Shown: positions 7,751 through 16,511, counted from the first letter of the stretch. The stretch: 64,000 nucleotides of DNA from Rhizomicrobium sp. (GCA_037200985.1 JBBCGJ010000001.1:3572756-3636755); one strand, 5' to 3'. Notes: a model not told the origin generated them from the sequence alone. Made by a program: numbers and translations.

Positions 7751-8842
7751 ATGACCAGGTTCGGTGTGCGTTTCGCATTGGCCGTTTCTCTGTTTGCCAC
7801 CGCCGCGTCCGCGGCGCCGCCGGACAGGATGGCGTGGGACGTGTTCGTCCGGATGACGGCGCCCGCGAACATCCGCGGCATCAAGGCCGTCGCCTTCGAG
7901 ACCTGGGCCTCCGACGACGACATCTATTCCGGCAAGCCGCCGAAATGGCCGGCGCCGGGCGCCAAGCGGCTGACCCGCAGCCTTGCGGCCGTCTCCGAAC
8001 GCAGGGCCGTTCACGGCACGCCGTCGGCGGATTGCCAGCCGAAGGACGGCAAGGCCGGGAATTTCCCGCCCGGCGCCTGCATCGGCGAGCAGGTCCAGCA
8101 CAATCGTCCGGTCTTTCGATATATCGTCGCCAACGATCTGTATTCGACCGCGGGTCTCGTCGCGGCTTACGGCGCGGCGGAGCCGATCGATTTCCCCAGG
8201 GACTCGATCGTCGTGAAGGCCGATTGGGTGATGATCGCCGACCTCCTGCGCTGGCTGCCGCGCGCCTACAAGACCGCCGCGGACGTCCGCCGCGCCTATT
8301 ACACGAACACCGCGACGATGAACGGCCGCACCGGCGAATACGCCCTGGTCGGGATGTCGGTGCAGAGCAAGGCCCTGCCGCAATGGCTCTGGATGACGTT
8401 CGAGCATCGCAGCAATCCCGGGCGCTGCGACATCGTCGGCTGCCATGACGGTTTCGGCGCGCTCGTCGCCCATGTCCCGTCGCGGCCGGCGCCGAACGCC
8501 GACTATGGGCTTTGCCTCAAGACGCTCGCGCTGGTGAAGGTTTTCGCCAGCCGCCACATCGATCCGGTATGGACCAATTACTGTCTCAAAGGCACGCAAG
8601 TCGCCGTCGTCGTCGGCCGGCGGCCGACCGTCCTTGCCAATTCGGTGATCGAGCGGATGAACAAGGGCGTGCCGGTGCCCGACACGTCCTGCATCACCTG
8701 TCATGCCTATGCGGCGTTCGACGCGCAGGGGACGCCGAACTACGCGATCTTGCCGCGGCATCCGGTCGGCCGGGTAGACCCGGCCCTGCTGCAAGGCTTC
8801 AAGACTCACGACTATCTCTGGAGCCTCCTGGCGGCGCATTGA
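7751..8842 (+). CDS. Exported protein with a CxxCH haem-c motif
   Basis: A 363-residue protein with a Sec signal (MTRFGVRFALAVSLFATAAS, cleaved near ASA-AP) and one C-x-x-C-H site near residue 316 (D-T-S-C-I-T-C-H-A-Y-A), the covalent haem attachment motif of c-type cytochromes. Further cysteines (A-D-C-Q-P, G-A-C-I-G, G-R-C-D-I-V-G-C-H-D-G, G-L-C-L, N-Y-C-L) suggest disulfides. The large domain before the haem site has no recognised fold and the protein is far longer than an ordinary cytochrome c. GGAGGG precedes the ATG at 7751. Possibly a periplasmic oxidoreductase; substrate unknown. Confidence 0.75.
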   Translation: MTRFGVRFALAVSLFATAASAAPPDRMAWDVFVRMTAPANIRGIKAVAFETWASDDDIYSGKPPKWPAPGAKRLTRSLAAVSERRAVHGTPSADCQPKDGKAGNFPPGACIGEQVQHNRPVFRYIVANDLYSTAGLVAAYGAAEPIDFPRDSIVVKADWVMIADLLRWLPRAYKTAADVRRAYYTNTATMNGRTGEYALVGMSVQSKALPQWLWMTFEHRSNPGRCDIVGCHDGFGALVAHVPSRPAPNADYGLCLKTLALVKVFASRHIDPVWTNYCLKGTQVAVVVGRRPTVLANSVIERMNKGVPVPDTSCITCHAYAAFDAQGTPNYAILPRHPVGRVDPALLQGFKTHDYLWSLLAAH

Positions 8843-8939
8843 TCGCGGCGCTTTGGCGGGCTTAGATGGCGCCGCAACGCCGCGTTGCATGTCGTGTTGC
8901 GGCCCCTCCCGAAACATCGCCCTAAGGGGCCGGCCCGCC

Positions 8940-10454
8940 ATGACGGTTGCACACGTCTATACCGTTGCGTTCCAGGGGATCGAGGCGCGCGAGGTGGACG
9001 TGCAGGTCCATATCGGCACCGGCACGCAGGGACATTTCAACATCGTCGGCCTCGGCGACAAGGCGGTGGCCGAAAGCAAGGAGCGGGTGCGTGCGGCGCT
9101 GTCGGCCATCGGCTTGGCGCTGCCCTATCAGCGGATCACGGTGAACCTCGCGCCGGCCGACCTGCCGAAGGAAGGAAGCCATTACGACCTTCCCATCGCG
9201 CTCGGCCTGCTCGCCGCCATGGGCGTGCTGCCGGCGAGCGAACTCGCGAACTATGTCGCCCTAGGGGAGCTGTCGCTCGATGGGCAGGTCACCACGGTTG
9301 CCGGCGTGTTGCCCGCGGCGCTCGCCGCCAGCAGCCAGCATCGCGGCCTGATCTGCCCGGCCGCCTGCGGCGCCGAAGCCGCCTGGGCGGGAGAGCTCGA
9401 GATCGTCGCGGCGCCCTCGGTGATCGCGCTGGTCAATCACATGAAGGGCCACCAGGTCTTGAATCGGCCCGTCGCGAAACTCGCCGACGACACGCGCAGC
9501 GTTCCCGATTTGCGCGACGTGAAAGGCCAGGAGACCGCCAAGCGCGCCATCGAGATCGTCGCCGCCGGCGGCCACAATCTCCTGATGATCGGTCCGCCGG
9601 GCGCGGGCAAATCGATGCTGGCGCAGAGACTGCCCGGGCTGCTTCCGCCGCTCGATGCGCGCGAGGCGCTCGAACTCTCCATGGTGCAGAGCCTGGCCGG
9701 CGAATTGCCGGGCGGCGCGATCTCGCGGGTCCGCCCGTTCCGCAATCCGCATCACTCCGCCTCGATGGCGGCGCTGACCGGCGGCGGCTTGCGCGTCAAG
9801 CCGGGCGAGGTGAGCCTTGCCCATCTCGGCGTGCTGTTCCTCGACGAATTGCCGGAATTCCAGCGCGGCGTGCTCGATTCCCTGCGCCAGCCGGTCGAGA
9901 CCGGCGAGGCGGTGGTGGCGCGCGCCAATGCGCATGTCCGTTTCCCGGCGCGGTTCCAGCTGATCGCGGCGATGAACCCCTGCCGTTGCGGCTATCTGAG
10001 CGATCCGGCGCAGGCCTGCGGAAAGGCGCCGAAATGCGCGGTCGACTACCAGGCGCGGATTTCCGGTCCCCTGTTCGACCGCATCGACGTGCATGTCGAG
10101 GTCGCAAGCGTCTCGGCCGCCGATCTCACCCTGCCGCCGCCGGCGGAAGGCAGCGCCGACGTCGCGCGGCGGGTGGCACGGGCCCGCGATGTCCAGCGCG
10201 CCCGCTATGCGGGGCGAAACCTGCGCACCAATGCCGAAGCCGAAGGGGAATTGCTGGAACAGGTTGCGACTCCGGAGCCGCCGGGACAGCGCCTGCTGAC
10301 GGAGGCGGCGGAGGCGATGAAGCTGACGGCGCGCGGCTATCACCGCGTGCTGCGCGTGGCCCGTACCATCGCCGACCTCGCCGGCGCGGAGCGGGTCGGC
10401 CGGCCGCATATCGCCGAAGCGCTGTCCTACCGGCGAATCCGGCATTTGGGCTGA
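8940..10454 (+). CDS. comM: YifB/ComM family Mg-chelatase-like AAA+ ATPase
   Basis: 504 residues in the standard three parts: an N-terminal Lon-protease-like ChlI domain (G-L-G-D-K-A-V-A-E-S-K-E-R-V, N-L-A-P-A-D-L-P-K-E-G), an AAA+ core with Walker A G-P-P-G-A-G-K-S and Walker B V-L-F-L-D-E-L-P-E-F, and a C-terminal helical domain with M-N-P-C-R-C-G. ComM is a branch-migration helicase that extends recombination during natural transformation in Vibrio; in non-competent species its role is less clear. The start is the ATG at 8940. The gene stands alone, with no other competence gene nearby. Confidence 0.93.
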   Translation: MTVAHVYTVAFQGIEAREVDVQVHIGTGTQGHFNIVGLGDKAVAESKERVRAALSAIGLALPYQRITVNLAPADLPKEGSHYDLPIALGLLAAMGVLPASELANYVALGELSLDGQVTTVAGVLPAALAASSQHRGLICPAACGAEAAWAGELEIVAAPSVIALVNHMKGHQVLNRPVAKLADDTRSVPDLRDVKGQETAKRAIEIVAAGGHNLLMIGPPGAGKSMLAQRLPGLLPPLDAREALELSMVQSLAGELPGGAISRVRPFRNPHHSASMAALTGGGLRVKPGEVSLAHLGVLFLDELPEFQRGVLDSLRQPVETGEAVVARANAHVRFPARFQLIAAMNPCRCGYLSDPAQACGKAPKCAVDYQARISGPLFDRIDVHVEVASVSAADLTLPPPAEGSADVARRVARARDVQRARYAGRNLRTNAEAEGELLEQVATPEPPGQRLLTEAAEAMKLTARGYHRVLRVARTIADLAGAERVGRPHIAEALSYRRIRHLG

Positions 10455-10513
10455 CGGAACGATCCGTCTTACGGCCCGTTCCCTTGGCGCCGGATATGGC
10501 AATGGGGGATTGC

Positions 10514-10738
10514 ATGCGTGGTCTGACTCTGATCGGTGCCCTGCTCGTCGTCGTGGGTGTCGGCGCTTTGCTGTTCGGCCATTTCAGCTACACCGAGACC
10601 AAGCCGGTGCTCGACGCCGGACCGCTCCATGTAACCTCCCAGGAAGACCACACGGTCTGGATTCCGACCATTGCCGGCGTGGTGGTGGTTCTGGCCGGTA
10701 TCGGCCTGGTCCTCGCCGGCCGGCGCACGGCCGGATAG
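10514..10738 (+). CDS. Small two-helix membrane protein (DUF3185-like)
   Basis: 74 residues with two membrane helices (about 3-24 and 49-69) joined by a short polar loop beginning with Y-T-E-T-K-P-V-L-D and containing T-S-Q-E-D-H-T-V-W-I-P. The layout resembles DUF3185-type small inner-membrane proteins. GGGGG at 10504-10508 sits five bases before the ATG, which supports this start over an in-frame ATG at 10502. Function unknown. Confidence 0.7.
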   Translation: MRGLTLIGALLVVVGVGALLFGHFSYTETKPVLDAGPLHVTSQEDHTVWIPTIAGVVVVLAGIGLVLAGRRTAG

Positions 10739-10750
10739 CCATCTCGACTC

Positions 10751-10772
10751 GTGATATTCCTTCGGATATCAC
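10751..10772 (+). promoter_or_regulatory. Hairpin/dyad upstream of modA
   Basis: GTGATAT (10751-10757) and ATATCAC (10766-10772) are perfect inverted arms. The eight bases between contain CTTCGG, which as RNA can close as a very stable C(UUCG)G tetraloop. The structure lies 36 bases before the modA start and is AT-rich in a GC-rich setting. It could be an operator dyad, an mRNA stabiliser or a weak terminator for the preceding gene. It does not match the E. coli ModE site. Confidence 0.5.
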
Positions 10773-10807
10773 GGTGGGCGAAGTTTTCTTCATCCGGGGG
10801 GATATCC

Positions 10808-11581
10808 ATGCGTTTCGGACGGCTGCTCCGCGCCGGTCTTGCCGCGGCGGTTTTCGCGCTCGCTCCGCTCGCCGCGCAGGCCGCGAGCGTCACCTTCTTC
10901 GCGGCGGCGTCGCTGACCGACGCGCTGAACGACGTCGGCAAGGTCTACAAGACGAAGACCGGCAACGACGTGGTGTTCTCCTTCGCCGCCTCGTCGGTCC
11001 TGGCCAAGCAGATCGAATCGTCGCGCGGCGCCGACCTCTTCATGTCGGCGGACACCGACTGGATGGACTATCTCGACAACAAGGGCTTCATCGCGCACGA
11101 CACGCGCAAGAACCTGCTCGGCAATCAATTGGTGCTCATCGCGCCGGCCGGCAGCAACGTCTCGGTGACGATCGCGCCGCATTTCGATCTGCTCGGCGCG
11201 CTCGGCGGCGGGCGGCTTTCGGTCGCCGATCCCGATTCGGTGCCGGCCGGAAAATACGCGCGCACCGCCCTGACGGCGCTCGGCGTCTGGAACAGCGTCG
11301 TCGACCATCTGGTGAACGCCGAAAACGTCCGCGTCGCACTCGCTTACGTTTCGCGCGGCGAGGCGCCGCTCGGCATCGTCTACACGACCGACGCCTTGAG
11401 CGACAAAGGCGTGCACATCGTCGGCACGTTTCCCGAGAACACCCACGCGCCCATCGTCTATCCGGCCGCCCTGACCAAGGAAGCGAAGCCGGACGCGAAG
11501 GCGTTCCTGGATTTCCTGTCCGGTCCGGAAGCGCGCGCGATCTTCCAGAAGGACGGCTTCACGATCCTGGGGGCGAAGTAG
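10808..11581 (+). CDS. modA: Molybdate ABC transporter substrate-binding protein
   Basis: 257 residues. Signal peptide to about residue 25 (ends A-A-Q-A-A-S). The mature protein has the ModA core: F-F-A-A-A-S-L-T-D-A-L, then F-S-F-A-A-S-S-V-L-A-K-Q-I, G-A-D-L-F-M-S-A-D, D-P-D-S-V-P-A-G-K-Y-A and G-I-V-Y-T-T-D-A. The two serines after A-A-A and A-A-S are the usual oxyanion ligands. It delivers periplasmic molybdate or tungstate to ModBC. No modB or modC lies in this window; instead an OprO/OprP-like porin gene follows after 25 bases. GGGGGGA precedes the ATG. Confidence 0.92.
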   Translation: MRFGRLLRAGLAAAVFALAPLAAQAASVTFFAAASLTDALNDVGKVYKTKTGNDVVFSFAASSVLAKQIESSRGADLFMSADTDWMDYLDNKGFIAHDTRKNLLGNQLVLIAPAGSNVSVTIAPHFDLLGALGGGRLSVADPDSVPAGKYARTALTALGVWNSVVDHLVNAENVRVALAYVSRGEAPLGIVYTTDALSDKGVHIVGTFPENTHAPIVYPAALTKEAKPDAKAFLDFLSGPEARAIFQKDGFTILGAK

Positions 11582-11606
11582 CGTAAGCAAAGGTGGGGGC
11601 GCCAAA

Positions 11607-13247
11607 ATGCGATTGAGAACCATCCTTCTCGCGGGCGCGGCGCTCGCCATCGCGGCCGGCCCGGCCCGGGCGGACGACGCGGCGATCCTGAAGCGGCTCG
11701 ACGATCTGCAGCGGACGATGGAACTGCAGCAGAAGCAGATCGCCGCCCAGCGCAGCGAGATCGATACCCTGAAAGGCGCCCTCAGGCGCAAAGGCGTCAG
11801 GCTCCCCGCGGCGCCGGTGCAGACCGCCGAAACGCCGCCCCCGACACCCACGCCCGCGCTGGAGGCCAAGGTCGCCGACCAGCAGATCGCGATCAACGCC
11901 CTCGTCGGCAAGTTCGCGGCGCTGGAAGACAGCGCGCGCATCGAAAAGGCGGATCGCCCGAGCTTCACCATGGCGAACGGACGTCCGACCTTTTCCTCGC
12001 CGGACGGCCGCTTCTCGCTCGCGATCCGCGTCCTCGGGCAATACGACATGGCGTATTTCGTCCAGGATGCGCATGCCCGCCAGCTCGCCGCCGCGAACGC
12101 GCCCGACCTCTCCAGCGGCTCGAACTGGCGCCGGGCGCAGCTCGGCATCCAGGGCAAGGTGTTCGGCGACTGGAACTATTTCTTCAACTACGACTTCGGC
12201 GGCGGCGCCTCGAGCGGCAACGAATTGCAGGGCCGCATCCAGCAGGCCTATGTCGAATATGCCGGGCTCGGCCCGCTGGCGTTCCGCATCGGCGCCTTTC
12301 CGGCGAGCGCGAATCTGGAGGACGCGACGTCTTCGGGCGACGTAATCTTCCTGGAGCGCAATGCGCCCTCCGACCTGTCGCGCAGTCTGGCCGGCGGCGA
12401 CGGGCGCGATGCCGTCGCGGTGGTCTATGCGGGCGAGCAGCTTTTCGCCTCCCTCGCCTATACCGGCGGCAAGGTCGCCGACACCACGCTGTTCTTCGAC
12501 GAGCAGCAGGCGGTGGTCGCGCGCGCCAGCGACCTCTTCTACGCCGACGGCGACTGGAAGCTGCTGGCCTCGGTGGCCGGAACCTATGTCTTCCGCGGCC
12601 CCGACGCGGTGGCGGGCGCGGGCTCGGCGCAAAACATCACCCTGCAGGACGGCCCGGAACTGACGACCGACGACAACAGCCTGAGGCTGATCTCGACGGG
12701 CGCGATCAATACGTCCAAGGCATGGAATTACGGCGTTGAAGGCGCCGCGGAATGGCGCAACGTCTACACCCAGGCCGGCTATTTCGGCTACGGACTGGAC
12801 CAGATGACGGCCGGCGCGCCGACCCTGGATTTCGACGGCTGGTACGCCCAGGCGACCTGGATCATCACCGGCGAAAGCCGGCCCTACAACGTCGCAAACG
12901 GCTCGTTCTCCAATCCCAAGCCGCGCATTCCCTTCTCCATCGACGGCTGGGGGCCGGGGGCTTGGGAATTGGCCGCACGCTACAGCGATCTCAATCTCAA
13001 CAACCATGCCGGCGTGGCGGGCGCGGCGCTGCCGGCCGGCGGCGTGCGCGGCGGCGACCAGCGCATCTTCACCGCCGAGGTCAACTGGTATCCCAACAAC
13101 GTCCTGAAATTCGGACTGCAATACCAGAACATCGATGTCAGCCGGCTCGGCACGATTCCGGCGGGCTTCGGCCATGGCGTGCTGAACAACGTGCAGGTCG
13201 GCCAAAGACTCGATACCATCTCCTTCCGTTCGCAGATCTCCCTGTAG
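11607..13247 (+). CDS. OprO/OprP-like outer-membrane porin
   Basis: 546 residues: signal peptide (ends G-P-A-R-A-D), a coiled coil at about residues 30-60 (heptads around L-K-R-L-D-D-L-Q-R-T-M-E-L-Q-Q-K), a Pro/Thr-rich linker and a second short coil, then a long beta-barrel region with alternating aromatic strands. N-W-R-R-A-Q-L-G-I-Q-G-K and F-R-I-G-A-F-P-A-S-A-N-L-E match the phosphate-selective porin family of trimeric anion channels. It ends in S-Q-I-S-L instead of a terminal Phe. The 25-base spacing to modA suggests joint expression, so the natural substrate may be an oxyanion other than phosphate. Confidence 0.86.
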   Translation: MRLRTILLAGAALAIAAGPARADDAAILKRLDDLQRTMELQQKQIAAQRSEIDTLKGALRRKGVRLPAAPVQTAETPPPTPTPALEAKVADQQIAINALVGKFAALEDSARIEKADRPSFTMANGRPTFSSPDGRFSLAIRVLGQYDMAYFVQDAHARQLAAANAPDLSSGSNWRRAQLGIQGKVFGDWNYFFNYDFGGGASSGNELQGRIQQAYVEYAGLGPLAFRIGAFPASANLEDATSSGDVIFLERNAPSDLSRSLAGGDGRDAVAVVYAGEQLFASLAYTGGKVADTTLFFDEQQAVVARASDLFYADGDWKLLASVAGTYVFRGPDAVAGAGSAQNITLQDGPELTTDDNSLRLISTGAINTSKAWNYGVEGAAEWRNVYTQAGYFGYGLDQMTAGAPTLDFDGWYAQATWIITGESRPYNVANGSFSNPKPRIPFSIDGWGPGAWELAARYSDLNLNNHAGVAGAALPAGGVRGGDQRIFTAEVNWYPNNVLKFGLQYQNIDVSRLGTIPAGFGHGVLNNVQVGQRLDTISFRSQISL

Positions 13248-13257
13248 GAGCCCCGTC

Positions 13258-13752
13258 TTGCGCCGCCTTTTTCTTTTCGCCCTGGCCTTCTCGCTCCCGG
13301 CGCTGCCCGCGTTCGCCGATCCGGCGTGCGGCAAGCTGGCCTGGCCCCTGGAGCACGAGCGCGCGCTGTTGAACGGAACGCTCGACGCTTTTGCATCGGG
13401 CGCGACGCGCAAGGCGATGCCGCCGCGCGCGATCGGCGTGCTGCTGGTCCCGTCCGACAAGGCGGCGCTGCCCTATCCCGCGGGCAAGCCGGCCGACGCC
13501 GCGAAATTCTCCGGTTACTTCACGGTGCCGGTGACGACGGCGGGCGATTATCTGGTCTCGGCGTCGTCCGAGGGTTGGATCGATGCGGTTCAGGACGGTG
13601 TCGTGGTTGCGTCGACGGCGCATACCGGCGATTCCGATTGCCCGGGCCTGCGCAAATCCGTGCGCTTCACGCTTGCCGCGAAGCCCGTGACGCTGGAGAT
13701 CAGCAGCGCGCCGGGCAGCACGATCGCGATTGCGATCACGCCGGCGCCCTGA
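13258..13752 (+). CDS. Small exported protein of unknown function, TTG start
   Basis: 164 residues with a Sec signal (ends L-P-A-F-A-D) and a small beta-rich domain with two cysteines (P-A-C-G-K and S-D-C-P-G). The best start is TTG at 13258: AGGAG at 13247-13251 overlaps the porin stop and lies six bases before it, and no in-frame ATG would keep the signal peptide. It is the third gene of the modA-porin unit. Relatives of this kind may carry misleading enzyme names in databases; nothing here looks like a dioxygenase. Function unknown. Confidence 0.72.
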   Translation: MRRLFLFALAFSLPALPAFADPACGKLAWPLEHERALLNGTLDAFASGATRKAMPPRAIGVLLVPSDKAALPYPAGKPADAAKFSGYFTVPVTTAGDYLVSASSEGWIDAVQDGVVVASTAHTGDSDCPGLRKSVRFTLAAKPVTLEISSAPGSTIAIAITPAP

Positions 13753-13755
13753 GCG

Positions 13756-14289
13756 TCACGCGGTCTTCGGCCTGACCAGGGCGGCCATCGCCAGCCCCGC
13801 CACCAGGAACGCCACGACCTCGATCAGGCTGTTGGCCAGCGTGTAGTCGAGCGGGAAGGCGTACCAGTTCCAATAGGGAATGTTGGTGACGAGCGCGCCG
13901 ACTACGCCGACCAAGGTGACAAAGCCGACCCGCATCGCATAGGCCGCGAGCGCCGTCTGCGCCAGCAGCCAGGCGGCCAGGATCGACTCCACGATCTCGG
14001 TCAGGAATTCGATAACCAGGTTCGCCGGCGTCATCGCCAGCGGCGAATGCGGATTATAGACCAGCAAGCCGCCTGGCGCGGTCGCCGCCGAGGCGTTCGC
14101 GTTCATGTCGAGCGGGAAGAGAAAAAGCCCTTTCTTGTCGCCAATGGACGAAGCGAGAGTGGCGACCGTGGCGCTTTCGTTCGGCAGCGTGCCGACGCCC
14201 ACCATGCCGAGCCCCGTCAGGTCGTGCGCCACGAAAGACCAGAGAAACATAACGATGCCGCCGGCAAGGCCGGCCAGAAGAATACGCAT
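13756..14289 (-). CDS. Integral membrane protein of unknown function
   Basis: 177 residues. One N-terminal membrane helix (about 3-20, L-A-G-G-I-V-M-F-L-W-S-F-V), a periplasmic-looking stretch with P-L-D-M-N-A and the Y-N-P-H-S segment, then three more helices after residue 85. The N-terminal motif is shared by small alphaproteobacterial membrane proteins of no known role. GGGGGGAG lies just before the ATG. It is convergent with the preceding gene, with only three bases between the stop codons. Confidence 0.72.
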   Translation of the reverse strand: MRILLAGLAGGIVMFLWSFVAHDLTGLGMVGVGTLPNESATVATLASSIGDKKGLFLFPLDMNANASAATAPGGLLVYNPHSPLAMTPANLVIEFLTEIVESILAAWLLAQTALAAYAMRVGFVTLVGVVGALVTNIPYWNWYAFPLDYTLANSLIEVVAFLVAGLAMAALVRPKTA

Positions 14290-14406
14290 GGGGCTCCCCC
14301 CGCAAAGCCGTCCGGGCGATCTTAGCGCGGGCCACCCCGTCCGTCAGCCTTTGCGGATTTCGCGTCCTGTCGTAAAGGATTTGTCCAAGAGAATCAGGGG
14401 GCAGGC

Positions 14407-14616
14407 ATGGCCGAACCGAAGCGGCGCGGGCGTTTCCGCGCGATCCATCTTCTGCTGCTGATCCCTTATGTCGCGATGCTGTGGGTGCCGTCCTACAACC
14501 GCGTCGAGCCGATGCTGGTCGGCATTCCCTTCTTCTACTGGTACCAGATGCTGTGGATCCTGCTCGGCGTCGCCATCCTGCTCCCGGTCTATTTCCTGGA
14601 TGAGCGCGCGCCATGA
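14407..14616 (+). CDS. DUF3311 small membrane protein, symporter partner
   Basis: 69 residues with two membrane helices (about 13-31 and 42-61) and the DUF3311 signature P-Y-V-A-M-L-W-V-P-S-Y-N-R-V-E-P and G-I-P-F-F-Y-W-Y-Q-M-L-W-I. Genes of this family usually precede a sodium-solute symporter, as here, where its stop overlaps the next start as ATGA. It is probably a small subunit or assembly factor of that carrier. GGGGGCAGGC lies upstream of the ATG. Confidence 0.88.
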   Translation: MAEPKRRGRFRAIHLLLLIPYVAMLWVPSYNRVEPMLVGIPFFYWYQMLWILLGVAILLPVYFLDERAP

Positions 14617-16166
14617 ACACGGTCGCGGTCACCATCTTCGTCGCCCTCTTCCTGCTGGTCACGGTCCTGGGCTTCGTCGCGGCGCGCTGGCGGCGCGGCG
14701 ATCTCAACGAGATTTCCGAATGGGGCCTGGGCGGACGGCGCTTCGGCACCGTCGTCACCTGGTTCCTCCTGGGCGGCGATCTCTACACCGCCTACACCTT
14801 CATCGCCGTGCCGGCGCTGATGTTCGGCGCGGGCGCCAGCGGCTTCTTCGCCGTGCCCTATACGATCCTCGTCTATCCCATCGTCTACGCGGTCTATCCG
14901 CGGCTCTGGGCGGTGTCGAAGGCCAAGGGCTATGTGACGGCGGCCGATTTCGTGCGCGGCCGGTTCGGCAACGGCACGCTGGCGCTGGCGGTCGCGGTGA
15001 CCGGCATCGTCGCCACCATGCCCTATATCGCGCTCCAGCTCGTCGGCATGGAAGTCGCCATCGCCGGCCTCGGCATCGACATGGACATGGCGGTGCCCGG
15101 CATCGGCGTGGTGCACGACCTGCCGCTCCTGATCGCCTTCGTGGTGCTCGCGGTCTACACCTATTCGAGCGGGCTTCGCGCCCCGGCGCTGATCGCGCTG
15201 GTCAAGGATGCGCTGCTCTACGTCACGGTCATCGCCGCCGTCATCGTGATCCCGGCGGAGCTCGGCGGCTTCGGCAAGATCTTCGCCCATGCCGATCCGA
15301 AAACCCTCATCCTCGGCCCGGCGACCGCCACGAGCCTCGGGCCGCAGGCGGCCTATGCCACGCTGGCGCTGGGTTCGACGCTGGCGCTGTTCCTCTATCC
15401 GCACGCGGTGACGGGCCTCTTGAGTTCGTCGAGCCGTCATGTCGTGCGGCGCAATGCCGTGGCGCTGCCGGCCTATTCTTTCGCGCTGGGGCTGATCGCG
15501 CTGCTGGGCACCATGGCGGTGTCGGCAGGGGTCAAGTCGATGCCGGAATACGCCGCGGGCTTCAAGGCCTTCGGCAACCAGTACGCGGTGCCGGCGCTCT
15601 TCCTGCACATGTTCCCGAGCTGGTTCGTCGGCGTCGCCTTCGCGGCGATCGCCATCGGGGCGCTGGTGCCGGCCGCCATCATGTCGATCGCCTGCGCCAA
15701 TCTCTTCACCCGCAACATCTACCGGGAATATATCGACCCCACCTGCAAGCCGGCGCGCGAGGCGCAGGTCGCCAAGATCGTGTCGCTTATCGTGAAATTG
15801 GGCGCGCTGCTTTTCATCATCGAGCTGCCGACGAATTACGCGATCCAGCTCCAGTTGCTGGGCGGCATCATCATCATCCAGACGCTGCCGAGCGTGATCC
15901 TCGGCCTCTACACCAATCGCCTCAATCCCTGGGCGTTGCTGATGGGATGGATCGCCGGCATCGCAAGCGGCACCTGGATGGCGTATCTCAACGCCTTCAA
16001 GGTCTCGATCTTCCCGATCCAGATTTTCGGGCTGACGATCCCCTGCTACGCCGCGGTGTCGTCGCTGGCGTTGAACCTGGTCGTGAGCGTGGCGTTCAGC
16101 TGGCTGTTCAATGCGGTTCTACGCACGCCGCCGTCCGACGCGACGGTGGAAGCGGACTATGCGTGA
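14613..16166 (+). CDS. Sodium:solute symporter (SSS family), MctP-like
   Basis: 517 residues with about 13 membrane helices. The SSS hallmarks are present: F-L-L-G-G-D-L-Y-T-A-Y-T-F early, K-A-K-G-Y-V-T-A-A-D-F-V-R-G-R-F-G, and A-A-I-A-I-G-A-L-V-P-A-A-I-M-S-I-A-C-A-N-L in helix 8, part of the sodium site. With a DUF3311 partner it resembles rhizobial MctP, which moves pyruvate, lactate and other monocarboxylates. The substrate here is inferred. A stem-loop follows directly after the stop. Confidence 0.88.
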   Translation: MNTVAVTIFVALFLLVTVLGFVAARWRRGDLNEISEWGLGGRRFGTVVTWFLLGGDLYTAYTFIAVPALMFGAGASGFFAVPYTILVYPIVYAVYPRLWAVSKAKGYVTAADFVRGRFGNGTLALAVAVTGIVATMPYIALQLVGMEVAIAGLGIDMDMAVPGIGVVHDLPLLIAFVVLAVYTYSSGLRAPALIALVKDALLYVTVIAAVIVIPAELGGFGKIFAHADPKTLILGPATATSLGPQAAYATLALGSTLALFLYPHAVTGLLSSSSRHVVRRNAVALPAYSFALGLIALLGTMAVSAGVKSMPEYAAGFKAFGNQYAVPALFLHMFPSWFVGVAFAAIAIGALVPAAIMSIACANLFTRNIYREYIDPTCKPAREAQVAKIVSLIVKLGALLFIIELPTNYAIQLQLLGGIIIIQTLPSVILGLYTNRLNPWALLMGWIAGIASGTWMAYLNAFKVSIFPIQIFGLTIPCYAAVSSLALNLVVSVAFSWLFNAVLRTPPSDATVEADYA

Positions 16167-16170
16167 CCGG

Positions 16171-16199
16171 TGCCCGGCGCGCTTTTTGCGCTCCGGGCA
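16171..16199. terminator. Stem-loop between convergent genes
   Basis: TGCCCGG (16171-16177) pairs with CCGGGCA (16193-16199), and inner GCGC arms enclose a TTTTT loop with one mismatch between the two stems. It lies five bases after the symporter stop and 12 bases before the stop of the opposite gene. There is no T tract after the stem, so it is a bidirectional hairpin, not a textbook terminator. Confidence 0.55.
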
Positions 16200-16211
16200 T
16201 CCATATGCGAC

Positions 16212-16511
16212 TTAGCGGCCGTGCCAGCCATTGTTACGGTCACGCGTGTGATTGTAGCCGTGGAAATTCGAGCCGTGATTGCTGCGATAGCTGGTGCGTT
16301 CGGCATTGTTGCGCCAGGTATGCCAGCGATGTCCGGTATCCCAATAGCCGTCGTTGAAGCCGAAGGCGACCGCGCCGAAATCGACCGACAGCGACGTGCT
16401 GCCGTGGCGATGGTCGTTGTTGTTTCCGAGATTCAGAGTTACGGCGCCCGCCGAGCCGGCGCACAGCGTAATGGCGGCCGTTGCGAGCAACAGGCTCATC
16501 TTGTTCAACAT
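16212..16511 (-). CDS. Small exported Asn/His-rich protein
   Basis: 99 residues: signal peptide to about residue 23 (ends S-A-G-A-V), then a short mature chain that is unusually rich in Asn, His, Gly, Arg and Trp (N-L-G-N-N-N-D-H-R-H-G and N-H-T-R-D-R-N-N-G-W-H-G-R). Low complexity, with no family recognised. The histidines might bind metal. It is divergent from the histidine kinase at 16692. Confidence 0.65.
   Translation of the reverse strand: MLNKMSLLLATAAITLCAGSAGAVTLNLGNNNDHRHGSTSLSVDFGAVAFGFNDGYWDTGHRWHTWRNNAERTSYRSNHGSNFHGYNHTRDRNNGWHGR

Noticed and set aside
10751..10772. ModE-type operator in front of modA
   Set aside because: The dyad does not match the known ModE sequence, so it is reported only as a hairpin of unknown function.
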